Shown: positions 47,399 through 59,251, numbered from the stretch's first letter. The stretch is DNA of 64,000 bases from Psilocybe azurescens (GCA_023853785.1 JAJIRX010000685.1:98451-162450); one strand, 5' to 3'. Numbers and translations are program-made. Notes: a model not told the origin generated them from the sequence alone.

Positions 47399-47640
47399 GG
47401 TACGTGTTGACTATAAAAATCTTGCTTTGAATTTTAAGAATATATGAGCAAGAGACAGTATAAGATGACCGTTTCTTACAAACTGCCGATACACCTTCAA
47501 TAATTCATTTCAAATTAACAGTCCGTCACGTGTTGAATACAAAAAGCTTTCTTGTATCTAAAAAGTAAATAAATTGGGGTACAAAAGGTTACAACAGACA
47601 TAAAGTACACCATAAGATCCGTTCTCTGAAGCAGTATGTT

Positions 47641-50600
47641 TTACTGGTATTCCACTCGGACCATACTTTCCAATTCACTGAAAAACACATCGTCTGAGAG
47701 TACGTCTCGCGTCATCAGCATCTCCCAAGCCATATCTCGATTAGCGCCCAGGATTCCAGTCCCTTTCTCCATGCCCGCATCATTGCCCTCTGAAAAACCC
47801 ATACCAAACGTTAGAGCTGGCATCGTCGGTTCCGATGTATCCGCCAGTTCCTCAGATTTATCCAATAATTTCATTGTCTCGATTGCACGGCGTGGCGAAG
47901 ATATGAAGGGGTACGACCGTCAGTTGGGAAACTTAAAACTTGTTGAGCAAGTCGAAGCATAACATTTTTGAATCCTAGAGCCCGGTCTGATTTGATTTTC
48001 TGCCTTAATTCGTAAGGCGAGAGGAATACCACGGAATATATAGCCATCACGTTTTTCTCAATGAAAGACATCCATGGCTCCGATCGTTGCATGAGAAGGA
48101 AGTCGGCGTCGATGATAGGAAGCCGGTGGACTAGACTGGTAAGAAGAACCCAGAGATCTGATAATGGTATGGCCTTGCCGAGTATTTGTCGATTAGAATC
48201 TGGCTGACTAAATTGGGCGAATACATCCAGAGCAGTATCGGCAAGTATCGACGGTCGACGATTAGGATTAGGTGGGAGACCTGCTACCTGCACACTTGCC
48301 AACGGGGGCACGGAATCGTTGGGGTCCACAAGATAGGAGGCAAAGAGTTTGAAAGCGCGCCTTGCTATTCGAAGGGTAACCGGAGACGTGTTGTTAGAGA
48401 GGTTGACGTGGATAGAAACATTCGTGAATATAGTCATGGTATCTTTGCGAATTGTTATCAGATCCGATAGCGAAAGGTTTTTGGAAGCAGGGGAAGGGGG
48501 TTCTCCAAAGACCATGCACACGCGCAGCACCATGTCTAAGAGCCTCGGAAATTTTGCGATGAATGGCGCATTGTTGGTGAGATTGGACATATTACGAATG
48601 ATGCCAATAATGGTGATTATTATATCGCCTGGCCGCTGCTGTAACCCTACATTAGCATCTTGTGAGCTTTGATGCTTTTCGAGTGACGCAAATGGTCGAG
48701 ACTGAGTATCCTGAACGAGGGCTACTAGTTCACGATTCGTGGCAATCTGAGTATCGGCCATTTCTGAAAAAGAGTCTTTTTCGGCTTCTCCGAAGGCTAG
48801 TTCCTCCAGTAAGTCTAGGGTATCGTCCAACAGATCCGGGCATTGATATAAAGGAAACCCGGAACCGGGAGTATTGCCGCGCATTGTCGATAGAACGGCC
48901 AGTGTTGTCAGAGCGTACGACAATTCTATCGAAAGACGTGACCGTATAGACATGCATAAACATTCGATGTCGACAATACCCCAGTCATTTATTTCGCGTA
49001 TGTTTCTCCTGGAAATGATATTGTTCCATTCAGCATCGAAGTTGTACAAGTCTCGCCCTCCGTAGCTCTGGACTTCTCGTGCTAGCGGGACATATTCGAT
49101 CTTGCGTCGTGATGGTTGTTGACGAGGACCAAGGGATGCGTTCAAATTGGAAGGAGGCTGCGAGGCTTGTCGGCCTTGCAGGTTGTTGACTTGGTCTGGG
49201 GTCATCGACATCAGTGCCTGTGGATAGGAGGGATCGGTTAAATCTAGGGGATATACACATCTTATACAACACAACACCTACAGTATTGCCTTCTGGGGGA
49301 TCTATAAAAACAGCCGTGAGAACAGGGGGTTAAAGGAGAGATAAGCTACGAACCAGTCTTTTGTCTGACCCTTTTCATATCCCTATCTTCTTGGTCATGT
49401 TTCCGCTTTATGCCTTGGATATCTTGGTCCAAGAGGTTTGAGTCAATGGAGGGCACAAGAGGGTCGATTTCTGAAGACCCCAAAGAAATACTAGACTCCG
49501 GAGCCGATATTTGGTGAGGATTTTGAGAAGAGGTTGGTCTATTTTGAGGGTGCATCTGGGGGTATTGTGCCATACCATTCGACGGGGTATAGTTTGGCCC
49601 ATGAGGCCATTTGCATTGTTAGAACGTATTCCAGATTGTTGCATGTTTGTCATTCCTGTTACAGGACGTCCAAGACCGGAAGAAGGGGGGAAATTGCTTA
49701 TTGGGCATAGGCCCTGGCCGTTGACCTGGTAGTACTTTCTTCGCTTGTTCATTAAGATTCGTCCTGTAGTACTCTTCAAAGGGATGCAGAATGGCCATAT
49801 AGTACTGAGAGAGCATCACGGCCACTAACGTTGAATTATTGGCTTGCATCTCTGGGAAGTGTTCTGGTAAATCGAAAGCGGAAAGGAATTTAGGCCACAG
49901 ATTAGCACTGGTAACCTGGTTGACATTGTTAAGAAGCGGGAACTAGATTTAGGCATAGAAATGACATACCGCATTCCCTCCACCATTCTGAAACACCAAG
50001 CCCCAGAGTTTCCAAAGGTCAACGTCCTTGCCAGCAAGTCTGAAAGAGCCGACCTCTGCAGAGGGTTCAATGATAGAATAGGGCGAATTGGTGGGGTCGT
50101 AGTTGGGGACTTGGACGCCAGTTAGGGATGGGGAAGAGGAGTATTGCGCTTGGACATAATACTTGCAATGCCTTGAAGAAATGCATGCTGACGGGTTTTC
50201 ACAGCGTTTGTGGGGTTGCGCAAAGGGTCCGGATGTGACATGGAAGATTCGAGGAAAGAGGCGCCAGTAGCCGAGTTTGGTGTTTGATTATTTGGCATCT
50301 GGAAATTCGCATGTCTGTTGGCAGAGAGGTCTGCAGTGTAGCTGTGAGAGTTGATTCCTCCGAGGTATGGCCCCGAACTTGTTCCGGCGGATGGAGGAAG
50401 AAAAGAGGGGGCGATTCGAGTATTCTGAGCTATTCTTGCTTGACTAGCAGCATTTAGAGCTGCCATTTGCTTGGCAACTTGGGGAGAATCGAGGATGAAG
50501 GATGCAGAGTCCATGTTGGATGCTGGAGACTGACCGAAGGACTGGAAACCGATTTGCTGGTTCGACTGTTGGGAGCGCCCTTGCTGAGAGGCATTCTGGG

Positions 50601-50660
50601 GACTATAGACCAAGGTCAGCGTGTAATAAGCGTACAAGGGGACACATTCTCTTACACCAT
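47641..50660 (-). CDS. SWI1: SWI1/ARID1-like subunit of the SWI/SNF chromatin remodeller
   Basis: Large nuclear subunit of SWI/SNF. A Q/S/N-rich N-terminus (QQGRSQQSNQQIGFQSFGQ) is followed by an ARID DNA-binding region: FRLAGKDVDLWKLWGLVFQN, VTSANLWPKFLSAFDLPEHF, LSQYYMAILHPFEEYY. The long C-terminal helical part has KIEYVPLAREVQSYGGRDL, WGIVDIECLCMSIRSRL, PGDIIITIIGIIRNMSNL and SDLWVLLTSLVHRLP, ending with ALTFGMGFSEGND and a stop at 47641. The last segment is in another frame, needing one base near 47910. The start is inferred: ATG at 50658-50660 directly followed by a GTGTAAG donor, so exon 1 may be the ATG codon alone; one C in the next CCCC run must then be extra to give MSQNASQQ. At least seven exons. 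Confidence 0.82.
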
Positions 50661-50977
50661 GCTCGACCAGAGTAATCGCGACACTGAGCCCTGACGGCAA
50701 ACCAACTTTGTTATTACAAACACTCAACAATCCCATCACGTTCAATCACTATTTCCATGCATTTTCACACCCGTCTATTTCTACAACTCAACCTACAGAC
50801 TCATCTCACACTATTCATCTCACAGATATACGCATATTAATCCCTGCCCTAGGATAAATGCTCAGCGCCAGACCTGTTCGGCCGCTCAGTGTGAAATTCC
50901 GAATTCGAATGCGTGGCAGCTCAGGCATCACAGGTCACATTGTGATTTAACGTGACTTCTTTTTTCGATAAAAACTC

Positions 50978-51621
50978 ATGTCTGAAATCGACGACATCTT
51001 TGCCTCGAAAGCAAAGCACAAGGACCTCCCTCCCCTTCCCCTCCCTCTCTTTTCCTTTTTCAAAGTCCTCCATAAAGAAGATCAAGAAGAAGAAGAAAAG
51101 AAAATCTTCTGCTGAAGATGATCCCCCTCAAAAAGACACCGATTCGTCGGATCCCATAACTGCCTCCACCTCAAAAAAACGCCCAGCCCCGGAGACGGTT
51201 GTTGATACATCTGATCGCCTTACAGCTCCCATAAAGCGCCACAAAGGTTTGCTAACCAAGGGCGAGGATAAAGCACCTAAGCCCAGCAAATCCGATAAAA
51301 AAGGTCTTGACGAGTTCAAGGATTCCAGAGGGACAGGTGATCGTGAGTTTCTTCCTCTTTTATCTCCCAGGACTTCATGTATTAAAATTACGCAAGGCCG
51401 TACAACGGAAGAAGGTTGGCTTGTATATAAAGAAGATGAACTCGGTATTGGTGACGAAGGTGGTGGTGAGCTGCAGTGCGTCCGCCATATCTTACTTTCC
51501 ATAGTAACTTTATACCAGAGACTCCGCTATGTCCCTTTGACTGCGATTGTTGTAAGTTTTGTATTCTGAAGCCTGATTTCAGTAGCTCGTTCTAATTTTA
51601 TTCTGCGTTCCAGGTTTTTAA
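50978..51621 (+). CDS. DUF1764 family protein of unknown function
   Basis: A small, highly charged, probably nuclear or nucleolar protein. It begins MSEIDDIFASKAK, the typical start of DUF1764 proteins, followed by a lysine-rich stretch (SSIKKIKKKKKRKSS), a disordered middle and the conserved C-terminus EEGWLVYKEDELGIGDEGGG then TPLCPFDCDCCF after an intron. The last intron splits the penultimate cysteine codon so the final exon supplies only GTTTT and the stop at 51619-51621. One or more one-base corrections are required in the C/T-rich run near 51020-51060. The function of the family is not established. It is divergent from SWI1. Confidence 0.82.
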
Positions 51622-52043
51622 TATCGTAACGTTTTACGTGTCGCAATATACACAATTCATTGCTAGTCCTTCACGCAAGCACTTTCCTACTCGCACGGCT
51701 CTTTCGAAGCCTCTCTCATCGATCCTCACGATTTGAAGAGGTCAATTTGTAGCCAACATTGAACATTCCTAGCAGGCAACTTTTCAGAGAATTTATGTTT
51801 GGAGAAGCCTGATGAAAGCAATTTTCTTCGAGGATGACATTTTCTTCAACTCTTTTTCAAATCAAATAGTGGTGCCTGTATCCATATTGTATATACACAC
51901 CCTTATCTTTCACCAAAATAATTATACCGCGTCTATTTCAATAGCCCTACTCTTGCCTATTTCACTTCGCATATCATATCAAAAATAGAGAGCAAAGCAA
52001 CGTCAATTTTACGAACAAGTGAAATAAAACTCGAATGTTCATT
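51622..52043. other. convergent 3' region, no gene seen
   Basis: About 0.4 kb of AT-rich sequence between DUF1764 and cyclin H stops. I see no coding potential beyond likely 3' UTRs. Confidence 0.4.
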
Positions 52044-53260
52044 TCAATCGTCATCGTCGTCATCGTCATCATAGTCTACCAAACCGCCTACTAATTCCCG
52101 TCGTTTCTCTGCTAGCTCGGTGCCGAAAGGATCACTTTCGTCAATTTCCTTCTGCAGTTCTGCTGCCTTTTTGTTGCGCTTTGCCTCCGCCAATCGTTCG
52201 TCATCCTGCTTCCGAGCCAAGTAGGCCTTACTACCGACAACTTTCTCCGGATTTTTGCATATTTTCAATCGTCTGTCAACTTCACGCACCGATTCTATGT
52301 TGGGTGGATGGCCATGGTATGTAATCATCGACATAATTTCATCAACAGAATTTTTCAAACGCGAAGAGTCGGAGGGCATCTTTGAAGTAACCCACTCTGA
52401 GGCCACATCGGGAAGAGTTAAAGAAAACGCTGCCAGAGCTATTTGCGAGGGCGTATATATCAGCTCTGCGTCTGTTAGGCGAGAAGCTCGGATATGCGCC
52501 AGTGCATTATCATACAATCCAGGTTGCAACTTCTCCGTTGCACTAGGAAGATTCTATACGAATGGTGTGTGAATTTATTCATAAGATAAAAATATTTTAC
52601 GAACTTGTACGTCCAGCCAGATGCCCCATAGAGCTCGATGAGCATGCCAGACAGCAAATTCGAAGCCCAAGCTTTGAGCCACAAGAAACTCAAGGTCAAG
52701 AACATCGTTGGGAGCGGTCTTTGGGATATGAGTCGTATACATTTCAAGCGAAATCGGGTTGTTCGTGGTTTTAGTTGCGAGAAACAACGCCGTTAACCTG
52801 GTTGGCATTAGATTACAGAAACCACAGAGAGTGAGAGCACTCGCATGACATTCTTGGGATGCCAGTCCATGACAGTGTTTTTCAGATAAAATCGCTTGAG
52901 ATAAGTGATCGCTGTTGCCTCCACTTCCTCTGGGAAACGGAAGAGGCCACATAGCTGTGTAATTTTTGTGATATAAAGTTTGACCAGCAACACCTCTTCA
53001 TCGGCTGTCAAGAATGAAACGTTTTCTGAAGAACCTGGCTAGGGTTGTTTGAGTTTAATATTGTAGAGTACGACATCAGCGGTTAAAACGGCTACCTCGT
53101 CGCTCTCAAAGGTGTTGCGAATAACTGCGACGGCGGCTTTGTTGAGAGATGTCCGTATATGGACCAATTGCTCAATAGAATATCTCCAGTTCGCAGCTTG
53201 TGTGCTGGCTTCGTAGGATGAGAGCTTTATACTGTTCCTATCGGTAGGTATTGCAGTCAT
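52044..53260 (-). CDS. cyclin H, regulatory subunit of the CDK-activating kinase (TFIIH)
   Basis: Partner of Cdk7/Kin28 (yeast Ccl1, fission yeast Mcs2). The start at 53260 gives MTAIPTDRNSIKLSSYE; SIEQLVHIRTSLNKAAVA follows, and after an intron the first cyclin fold SSENVSFLTADEEVLLVKLY, GLFRFPEEVEATAITYLKRF and YLKNTVMDWHPKNV. The next exon begins MLTALFLATKTTNN; this junction uses a GC-AG intron (GCGAGT donor near 52852). Then come DLEFLVAQSLGFEFAVWHAH and, after another intron, LPSATEKLQPGLYDNAL and LIYTPSQIALAAFSLTLP (second cyclin fold). The tail is charged and ends in a run of aspartates, stop at 52044. No frame break is needed. Length of about 350 residues fits cyclin H. Confidence 0.9.
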
Positions 53261-53442
53261 TAATAGAGTGGATCAACGTGGATCAGCAAAGTAATTGACT
53301 GACAAGTTTAGGTAGATGAGATTTGTCATGACACGTCAACAACTGTACACAGGATATAATAACGCGTCTAGTTGTGACGCCGCAAATGTATAGCAATGTA
53401 CTTTCCGTTCCTAATAGTATTAGTTCTGACTATGGTGCAGTG

Positions 53443-53897
53443 ATGATTGCGGGGAAGTTCGTCGCAAAATACGATTCTCCCAGAAGACTCCTAACTGGAA
53501 AGTGCGTTTTTCCTTTCTTAAAGCAATAGCAATATAAATCTCTGACGCGCATGGTAGGTGGAATTAACAACAACTCCTATGGTCGTTTCAGTGAGTTTCT
53601 TCATACAGCAGTGTCTGCTGAGTCTCATCACCCCCAAGTGAGAGAAAAGGGCAAAACAGACGGCGCGTCTAACGGGACATATTACACTGCGTATGTTCCC
53701 GATATTTTCATTCTATGCGATCAATGTTTATAAACATACCTAGATATGTGTACTTCGAGAAAGTTCGGATTTTCGAGGACAAAAAAGTGCGTCGCGCAAA
53801 CGCAACGAAGAGTCACGTCCATCAGGATTATCTCGGGAGAATGAACACTATGGGTGGTATATTGTGGGCAGATAATGAAACCCGGGGACGCAATTAG
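53443..53897 (+). CDS. small spliced gene of unknown function
   Basis: I do not recognise the protein. From ATG 53443 the sequence reads MIAGKFVAKYDSPRRLLTGK, then an intron with GTGCGT donor, an exon containing INNNSYGRFSEFLHTAVSAE and ASNGTYYTA, a second intron (about 53692-53744), and a last exon YVYFEKVRIFEDKKVRRANA ending MGGILWADNETRGRN before TAG 53895. Splice sites are good, which supports a real gene of about 125 residues, but the first junction does not keep the frame exactly, so one base may be missing. It is divergent from cyclin H and its stop lies 4 nt from the FAP7 stop. Confidence 0.45.
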
Positions 53898-53901
53898 CGC
53901 T

Positions 53902-54535
53902 TCAGCTGCTTTCCTGATTCGTAGACCATTGTTTAATCCATTCTACTATTCTTGCCACGTTTGTTTCTAGATGCTCCATGGTTTCGCTTTGTAGCTCGAT
54001 AACAATTTGCGGCGGATAAGAAGATCGAGCTTCTTCCAATACCACTTGCATAATTTCAGCCTCGTTGTTTTCCTGGATCTTTTTGAGAGGATAACCTCTG
54101 CTAACGTGATAAGTCATCTTTTGATCTGCAATAATAAGCATGTGCACCTTTTTTCTAATCTTTCCCACAATTTGGAATGATCACAACGCAAGACGACGAC
54201 GAGATCAGCCCAGCGCTCGGGAAAGACTTCGCAAGAATGCCAATCAAGGATCAGGCCGCCTTCTGCGACGATGGACTCGAGCTCATCCAGCAGCTAGGGA
54301 TCGAGTTGGAGCCCCTACACCACAAATGAAAATTGGATAGACGTACTCTGTCTTCATCCACGGTGTAGGATTGCCATTCCTCGTCGTATTTTTCATATAA
54401 TCCTCGCTCTTTTACCCATTCGCTGACGTTGATGGTTCTTAGAGGTATGGGAGATTCATTCACAAGAAGTTCTGCATGTGTAGATTTGCCAGTTCCAGGA
54501 GTTCCTGTCAAAACAATAACCGGACCTTTCGCCAT
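53902..54535 (-). CDS. FAP7: adenylate kinase 6 / FAP7 ribosome assembly factor
   Basis: Nuclear P-loop NTPase (hCINAP in humans) needed for the final cleavage of 20S pre-rRNA in the small subunit. Exon 1 starts MAKGPVIVLTGTPGTGKSTH, with the Walker A motif GTPGTGKST, and continues TINVSEWVKERGLYEKYDEE. After an intron comes LLDELESIVAEGGLILDWHS with CEVFPERWADLVVVLRCDHS and KLWERLEKR, and after a second intron (GTGCAC donor) GYPLKKIQENNEAEIMQVVL, ending STNQESS at 53902. Three exons, no frame break, and normal length of about 180 residues. The 3' end nearly touches the convergent small gene. Confidence 0.93.
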
Positions 54536-55087
54536 AAAGATGTACAGGGTAAAAGTGAGACCAATTGCAAGTTGAGAAGAATGAAACGATTACGTAATAT
54601 ATGATGGCGCTTGTTACCGTCGGTGGATTCGGCAGGCAAGTTGCGACACCCTAACTTACGGCTCATGGTGGCAACTCGCATCGCTGATATTGTAATTGCT
54701 TTCGCAGTGTTTCGCAGGCGCTACATGTCATGAGCAGCATTGACATGCCAATCCGAATCTTGGGAATGTGTCGATTAAACGGTTACCGTGGCCACAAGGC
54801 AAATCGCGGAGAAAGGCCGATGTACCCTTTCCCCACATGACGGTGGTCTTCTGAGCAAATCGATCCCCAGTTGGTTACCCCGTCTGCCCCATGCCTAAAT
54901 TTATCCTATGCTTTCTTTAAAAAATATCTCGGCCTTTACGATGACTCTTTCTCCTCACCATTAACTCGGACTTCAGAACTGCAGTGCAGACATGCTGATC
55001 TTCAACATCTCAAGCAAGCTGGACTCTTAAATCCTTCAATCCTTCCCTTTCTTTTTGTTTTTTCGACAGCGTTGATCTCTGGTATCA
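54536..55087. other. divergent upstream region between FAP7 and the 7-TM gene
   Basis: About 0.55 kb. Pyrimidine-rich stretches (for example around 54900-55080) precede the ATG of the membrane protein. An open frame from 54871 overlaps but has no domain and is probably 5' UTR. Confidence 0.4.
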
Positions 55088-57311
55088 ATGGTTCAACCGT
55101 CTGCTACAGCTGTTTCTCCAGAAGAGTTATCTTCATCCATACCTTCAAGGAGTCTGGCTACCCTCGTCGGATCCCCCCACTAAAGGTCATTTAAAAATCT
55201 CCAACCTCGTATAACCCCTGCATCATCAGATTGTCCACCAAATACACTCATTGTTCAATTATCGACGACTCTGGTCATTACGGATTACTCTCGTTTTTTT
55301 GCACCTACCGCTATTCAGACATTTCTTCCCACCTATACTGCACTGGCCGATGGCTCTTTGCTTACCCCCCATTCAATCAAGACATTATAGACTCAAACCT
55401 CAGCCTCATTGTTACCGGCGCTCTGGCAATAGTATTCACCAGAAATATTATCGTTTCGGGAGATTACATTCGTCGTGGAAAAGTTAAAAGCGATTTCTTT
55501 TCTATGTCCTCTTTATCAGTCAGATTCTCGCACCTATCGCCTTTATCCCCGTTATTTTATCGTATTTCAGCCAAACCCTGCATTGCACTTCGTAAGACCC
55601 CATCATTTCTATCGTGCATTTATTCACGTGGCTGACTTTGAGCAGTGTTATCATACTTTCATGTGTGTCAGGGACTACTTCGCTTGCACTTCTGGTAGGT
55701 CTTTCGCCGGACAACTGAAACAGTTCTAACCTCTCTTAGATAACTGTGATATTGGGAGTCAAGGTGTACAAATGTCTGAACAATGCATGGTTTGTCCTGG
55801 TCATTTTAGGCATGTTCCAAGCGGCGTCCACTACTTTGGTTATCTTCGATGTCATTTCAACGAAAGGAATTCGTCGACTAACAGGTAAATGCTAATACTT
55901 CATATAACATTCTCCTTTTAATTCCTTTGCCCAGGTAGCTGTATTCGTAGTGACGATTTACGATTTACCCGTTATTTCGTGATCATGCAATTCCTGGAGT
56001 CACTTTTTATTTGCTGCTGCTGTACGTGATAAGCATGCATCTTCTCGACCGTTGTATAACAAAAGTCTCTATAATAGTTGTTTACGTCTGTTGGAAATCT
56101 CGTGGTTCTCCCGCTGCGCGGGGTAGAATTTCTATCGAGCTTTCCATGGATGAATTTCCCATCGAAATTCCAGACGATCTGCCTGAAAAGGTCCAACCGA
56201 CTCGAAGAGGATGGTGGGATTATGTATCTGAAGTGGACACCCGTCAGGTGTCCGACGTTCAGACAACCGCCTCAGCAAAAAAGCCACGGAGAAGGTTCAA
56301 AAATGTCTTGTCTACCATAGCCGATTTTCGAGAGCGAAAAAAGAGGCAGTGAAGAAGAAAAAGTCAAGATTCTACAAGAAGAACTCTGAAAAGAAGCCTT
56401 CAAACACTCTCCAGGACGGTATCATAAACCTCTCGAGAAATTCTTTTGCCCCATCATCTATGAGCAGATTTAGTCGACTAATGCCCCGAATGGAGTTATT
56501 CCAAGAGGTTATGAAGGATGAGGTAGGTTATATCATGTCCGGCAATACCTTTGTTGATTGAATTCCTTTCGAAAGTTGCTTTATACCACCTTCTTTACAT
56601 CTACGTGTGTTATAGTTGCCGTCCTTGCCATCATTGGAGTCAATTTCAAGAATGGTCTCAGTGTTACTGGATGGATTGCTTTAAACTGTAAGGAGTGCTT
56701 TCTATTCTTGTGTGTGCATGTATTTCACATTCGTTTTAGGGGGTATAATATCCTTGCTGGCAATACATAGCTTTGGGCGCGTGGTTCACAGACACGAGCG
56801 TGAAGTTCTCCTACAACAACCTGCCAGCTGTGCAGCCATAACACAAGCTGCCTATAACATATCCGCCCGGGAACGACGAGCGCAAGGACGAACACTTTCA
56901 AGTCTCCCCCCTCTAACGAGAAGCTTGCGGATCGCGAGCACCAACGATCCATTTGCAGATACTCAAGCTCTGGAGCAGCCTACCAATCCTTTTAGTTCGG
57001 CACTTGATGACCAAGTACATGGTGATCAAACCTCCCAAGATCCCCATTTTTCTTCTACAATCTCTATTCTACGGTCCAATCCGCGTAATGAACATGCCAC
57101 AGCGTCCCAATTCGCATCCAGGCCCTTATCGCATCTTCCCCGAGACCTTGATGTTTCAACTTCTACCGTTGGGACCCCAGTCGTGCTCGTCAGTGATGCA
57201 GACATGTCTCGACAACAGGGACTCTATCAAGACTGGATTATATCTGCCAGTCGACAATCAAGTTATTCCACGAGCGAGTGTAGCTTTCGAGTTCACGAGA
57301 CAACTCCATGA
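55088..57311 (+). CDS. polytopic (about 7-TM) membrane protein with long cytoplasmic tail
   Basis: I do not recognise a named family, but the architecture is clear. A soluble N-terminus (MVQPSATAVSPEELSSSIPS) is followed by hydrophobic segments: SLIVTGALAIVFTRNIIV, FLFYVLFISQILAPIAFI, AITVILGVKVY, WFVLVILGMFQAASTTLVIF, FVIMQFLESLFICCC, then a long charged loop (GRISIELSMDEFPIEIPDDL ... ADFRERKKRQ), STCVIVAVLAIIGVNF and IISLLAIHSFGRVVHRHER. The last 170 residues are polar and Ser-rich, ending SECSFRVHETTP at 57311. Several introns and a few one-base breaks are needed. It resembles fungal receptor-like 7-TM proteins, but ligand or role cannot be stated. Confidence 0.6.
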
Positions 57312-58290
57312 TGGTAGAATGCAGTGATGTATTTGACTTCTTTCCCCTTACTTTCACTGGACTTTTACTCCAAGTTTATTCTTGGCTTACGCACACGGTA
57401 CAATTTCCGTCTCTAAAATTCACTTGCGCGATATTGGTAGAATGCAACAATAACGCTGTTCGAGTTAAATTCTTTCTCAAATTCATACCTAAGCTTCCAA
57501 ACAACTCCTTTTATGAGTTCAAATAGCATCTTCTGTAAATACTACTGGACATCGAATGTACAATCAAGTAAATGAATATACATATACAGTACATCTTGAC
57601 TCTTGAGTATATCTCAAGTACGATCTTTTTGCTGATCGTTGTGGCGAGATCACCCAAAGGGTACGCACTGGCAAATTCCGGGACACGGTGTGGGGAGATC
57701 CACCGGCATCCTTAAGTTGCCATTGGCAAGTAGCCTTGTGACCGGCCCTTCTAAAAGAGGAAACAAGAACGCGAAGCGTTTCAGGAAACCCTCTGGGTTT
57801 TTGTTTCCTCTTTAGGAAGGGACCGGTCACCAGTTTAACTGGCAAGAGCCTCAGGAACAACTCATAAAAGTGTCAAAATTGATAAACCAATATCGCAACA
57901 ATATCGTGGCTTCATGTATTCAAGTTCTACTTACTAATTTGTACTCCATTTTCTAAAACAATATCATTTAATGTGCTGCAGGCTCATATGTATGCCAACT
58001 ACCAGCTGGTTCTGTAATGACGAGTGCAAGAAGAACGATAGGTTCATCGTCAGGGCTCAAAATGTGGAAAGAAGGGCACGGCGTGAAGCGCGTCTGTAGT
58101 CATAATGTTTTAGTCACACAAAATGCGATTGAGTCTTGGACATCACCAATTTACAACCTAATTAGGAAGGAGGGGTGGGACAGTAAGTCAAAAATATACT
58201 TAATATATCATTATGTACATAGTGTCTACGAGTTTTTATCCGACCAGCTTTGAAATGCGAGTGTGACCACGTCGTGACGTGACGTGACTA
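57312..58290. other. intergenic region with a hairpin element
   Basis: About 1 kb between the 7-TM gene and RPC5. Apart from the inverted repeat at 57738-57830 and short frames without domains (for example 57564-57860 minus and 58017-58253 plus), I see no feature. Confidence 0.4.
57738..57830. repeat. imperfect inverted repeat (hairpin), MITE-like
   Basis: A left arm at 57738-57766 starting GTGACCGGCCCTTCT and ending GAGGAAACAA is the near-exact reverse complement of the right arm at 57801-57830 (TTGTTTCCTC ... GGACCGGTCAC). The loop is 34 nt. The flanks GGCAAG-TAGCC and ACTGGCAAGAG extend weak symmetry. This could be a small non-autonomous transposon, a transcribed hairpin, or a structured terminator. 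Confidence 0.6.
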
Positions 58291-59251
58291 ATGGACGTTG
58301 AAGAGAACGACGAGCTTGTCTCTGTTCTTCCCATTCATTACTCCGAATCTCTCTCTCCCAATTTGCATATTCATCAATTTCCCCTTCTCACAAGACCACT
58401 TCAAGCCCCACCCTCTGCCATCCTAAGTGGAAAGCGCATTAATGCCAGAATCAAACACAGAAGTCGACGGATCGAGATACATGTTCCTGTAGACACTCGT
58501 CCAGAAGTTTACAATGTCGAAAAATCCAAAGAATTTGGAGCCGGTCGATTAGAAGACGACCGAGAAAAAAACCAAGAACGAGTTGACAAAAACCGGGAGG
58601 ACGAAGACCCTCGGGTTTCAGAGGTGCGTCTAAGAAGCGAGGAGATCCCTCGCAGGGGAGTACATGTTCTCGGGATCGTAAGGGATGGTTTGTTATTTTT
58701 TTGTTTTTGAAAAAGTTTGCGTATGTAACTTTGAATCACTCTAGGAAAACTCCATCTACACCCAGTCCAGGAGACGCATCAGTTACGTCCGACGTTGACG
58801 TATTTGGATATTTTGTCGCGCAAAAACAGACGTTCTCGAGGGGCGGTTCCGACTCTGATTCGGACGATGGTCCTCCTCCAGATCCTGATGAAGTGGCACC
58901 AGTTCCTACTACCAAAAAGGAGAAAAAAAGCCGCGGGTGACGCCAAAGAAGTACATGTGTCTGCACGCAAATCTGAGGACCAAGGTGGCCAAAGTGGTTT
59001 ATCCACTGTGCGTAGAGAAATGTTGCAAATCATCCGTGTTGAAGAAGACGAGAAATGGGAAGATCTGCAATTTTGCGATGTGACAGTTAGTCGACTTCAG
59101 AACTTGCACTTTTTCTTGTCCTTATATCGGTGAACTTTTACAGACGGATCAGTCTTCGGTTGCCTTTGAGTCTGTGTTCTCTCAAAGTGATGAGGTTTTG
59201 GAGTGTAGTACAAACATTTCCACTTTCTTAAAATCAATCGACGGCCTCTGA
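58291..59251 (+). CDS. RNA polymerase III subunit RPC5 (POLR3E-like)
   Basis: Subunit of the Pol III Rpc37/RPC5 type that helps initiation and termination. ATG 58291 gives MDVEENDELVSVLPIHYSES, followed by LSPNLHIHQFPLLTRPLQ, IEIHVPVDTRPEVYNVEKSK, GRLEDDREKNQERV and EVRLRSEEIPRRGVHVLG. After an intron at about 58685-58743 the frame reads GKLHLHPVQETHQLRPTLTY and LDILSRKNRRSRG, then SDSDSDDGPPPDPDE, AKEVHVSARKSEDQGG, LSTVRREMLQIIRVEEDE, and after the last intron SSVAFESVFSQSDEVLE, ending at TGA 59249. Two one-base corrections are needed, at a G4 run near 58842 and an A7 run near 58922. The N-terminal block is the best match; the assignment is fairly secure. Confidence 0.85.

Noticed and set aside
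52044..52075. Run of GAT/GAC codons as a possible microsatellite
   Set aside because: It encodes the Asp-rich end of cyclin H, a common type of acidic tail.
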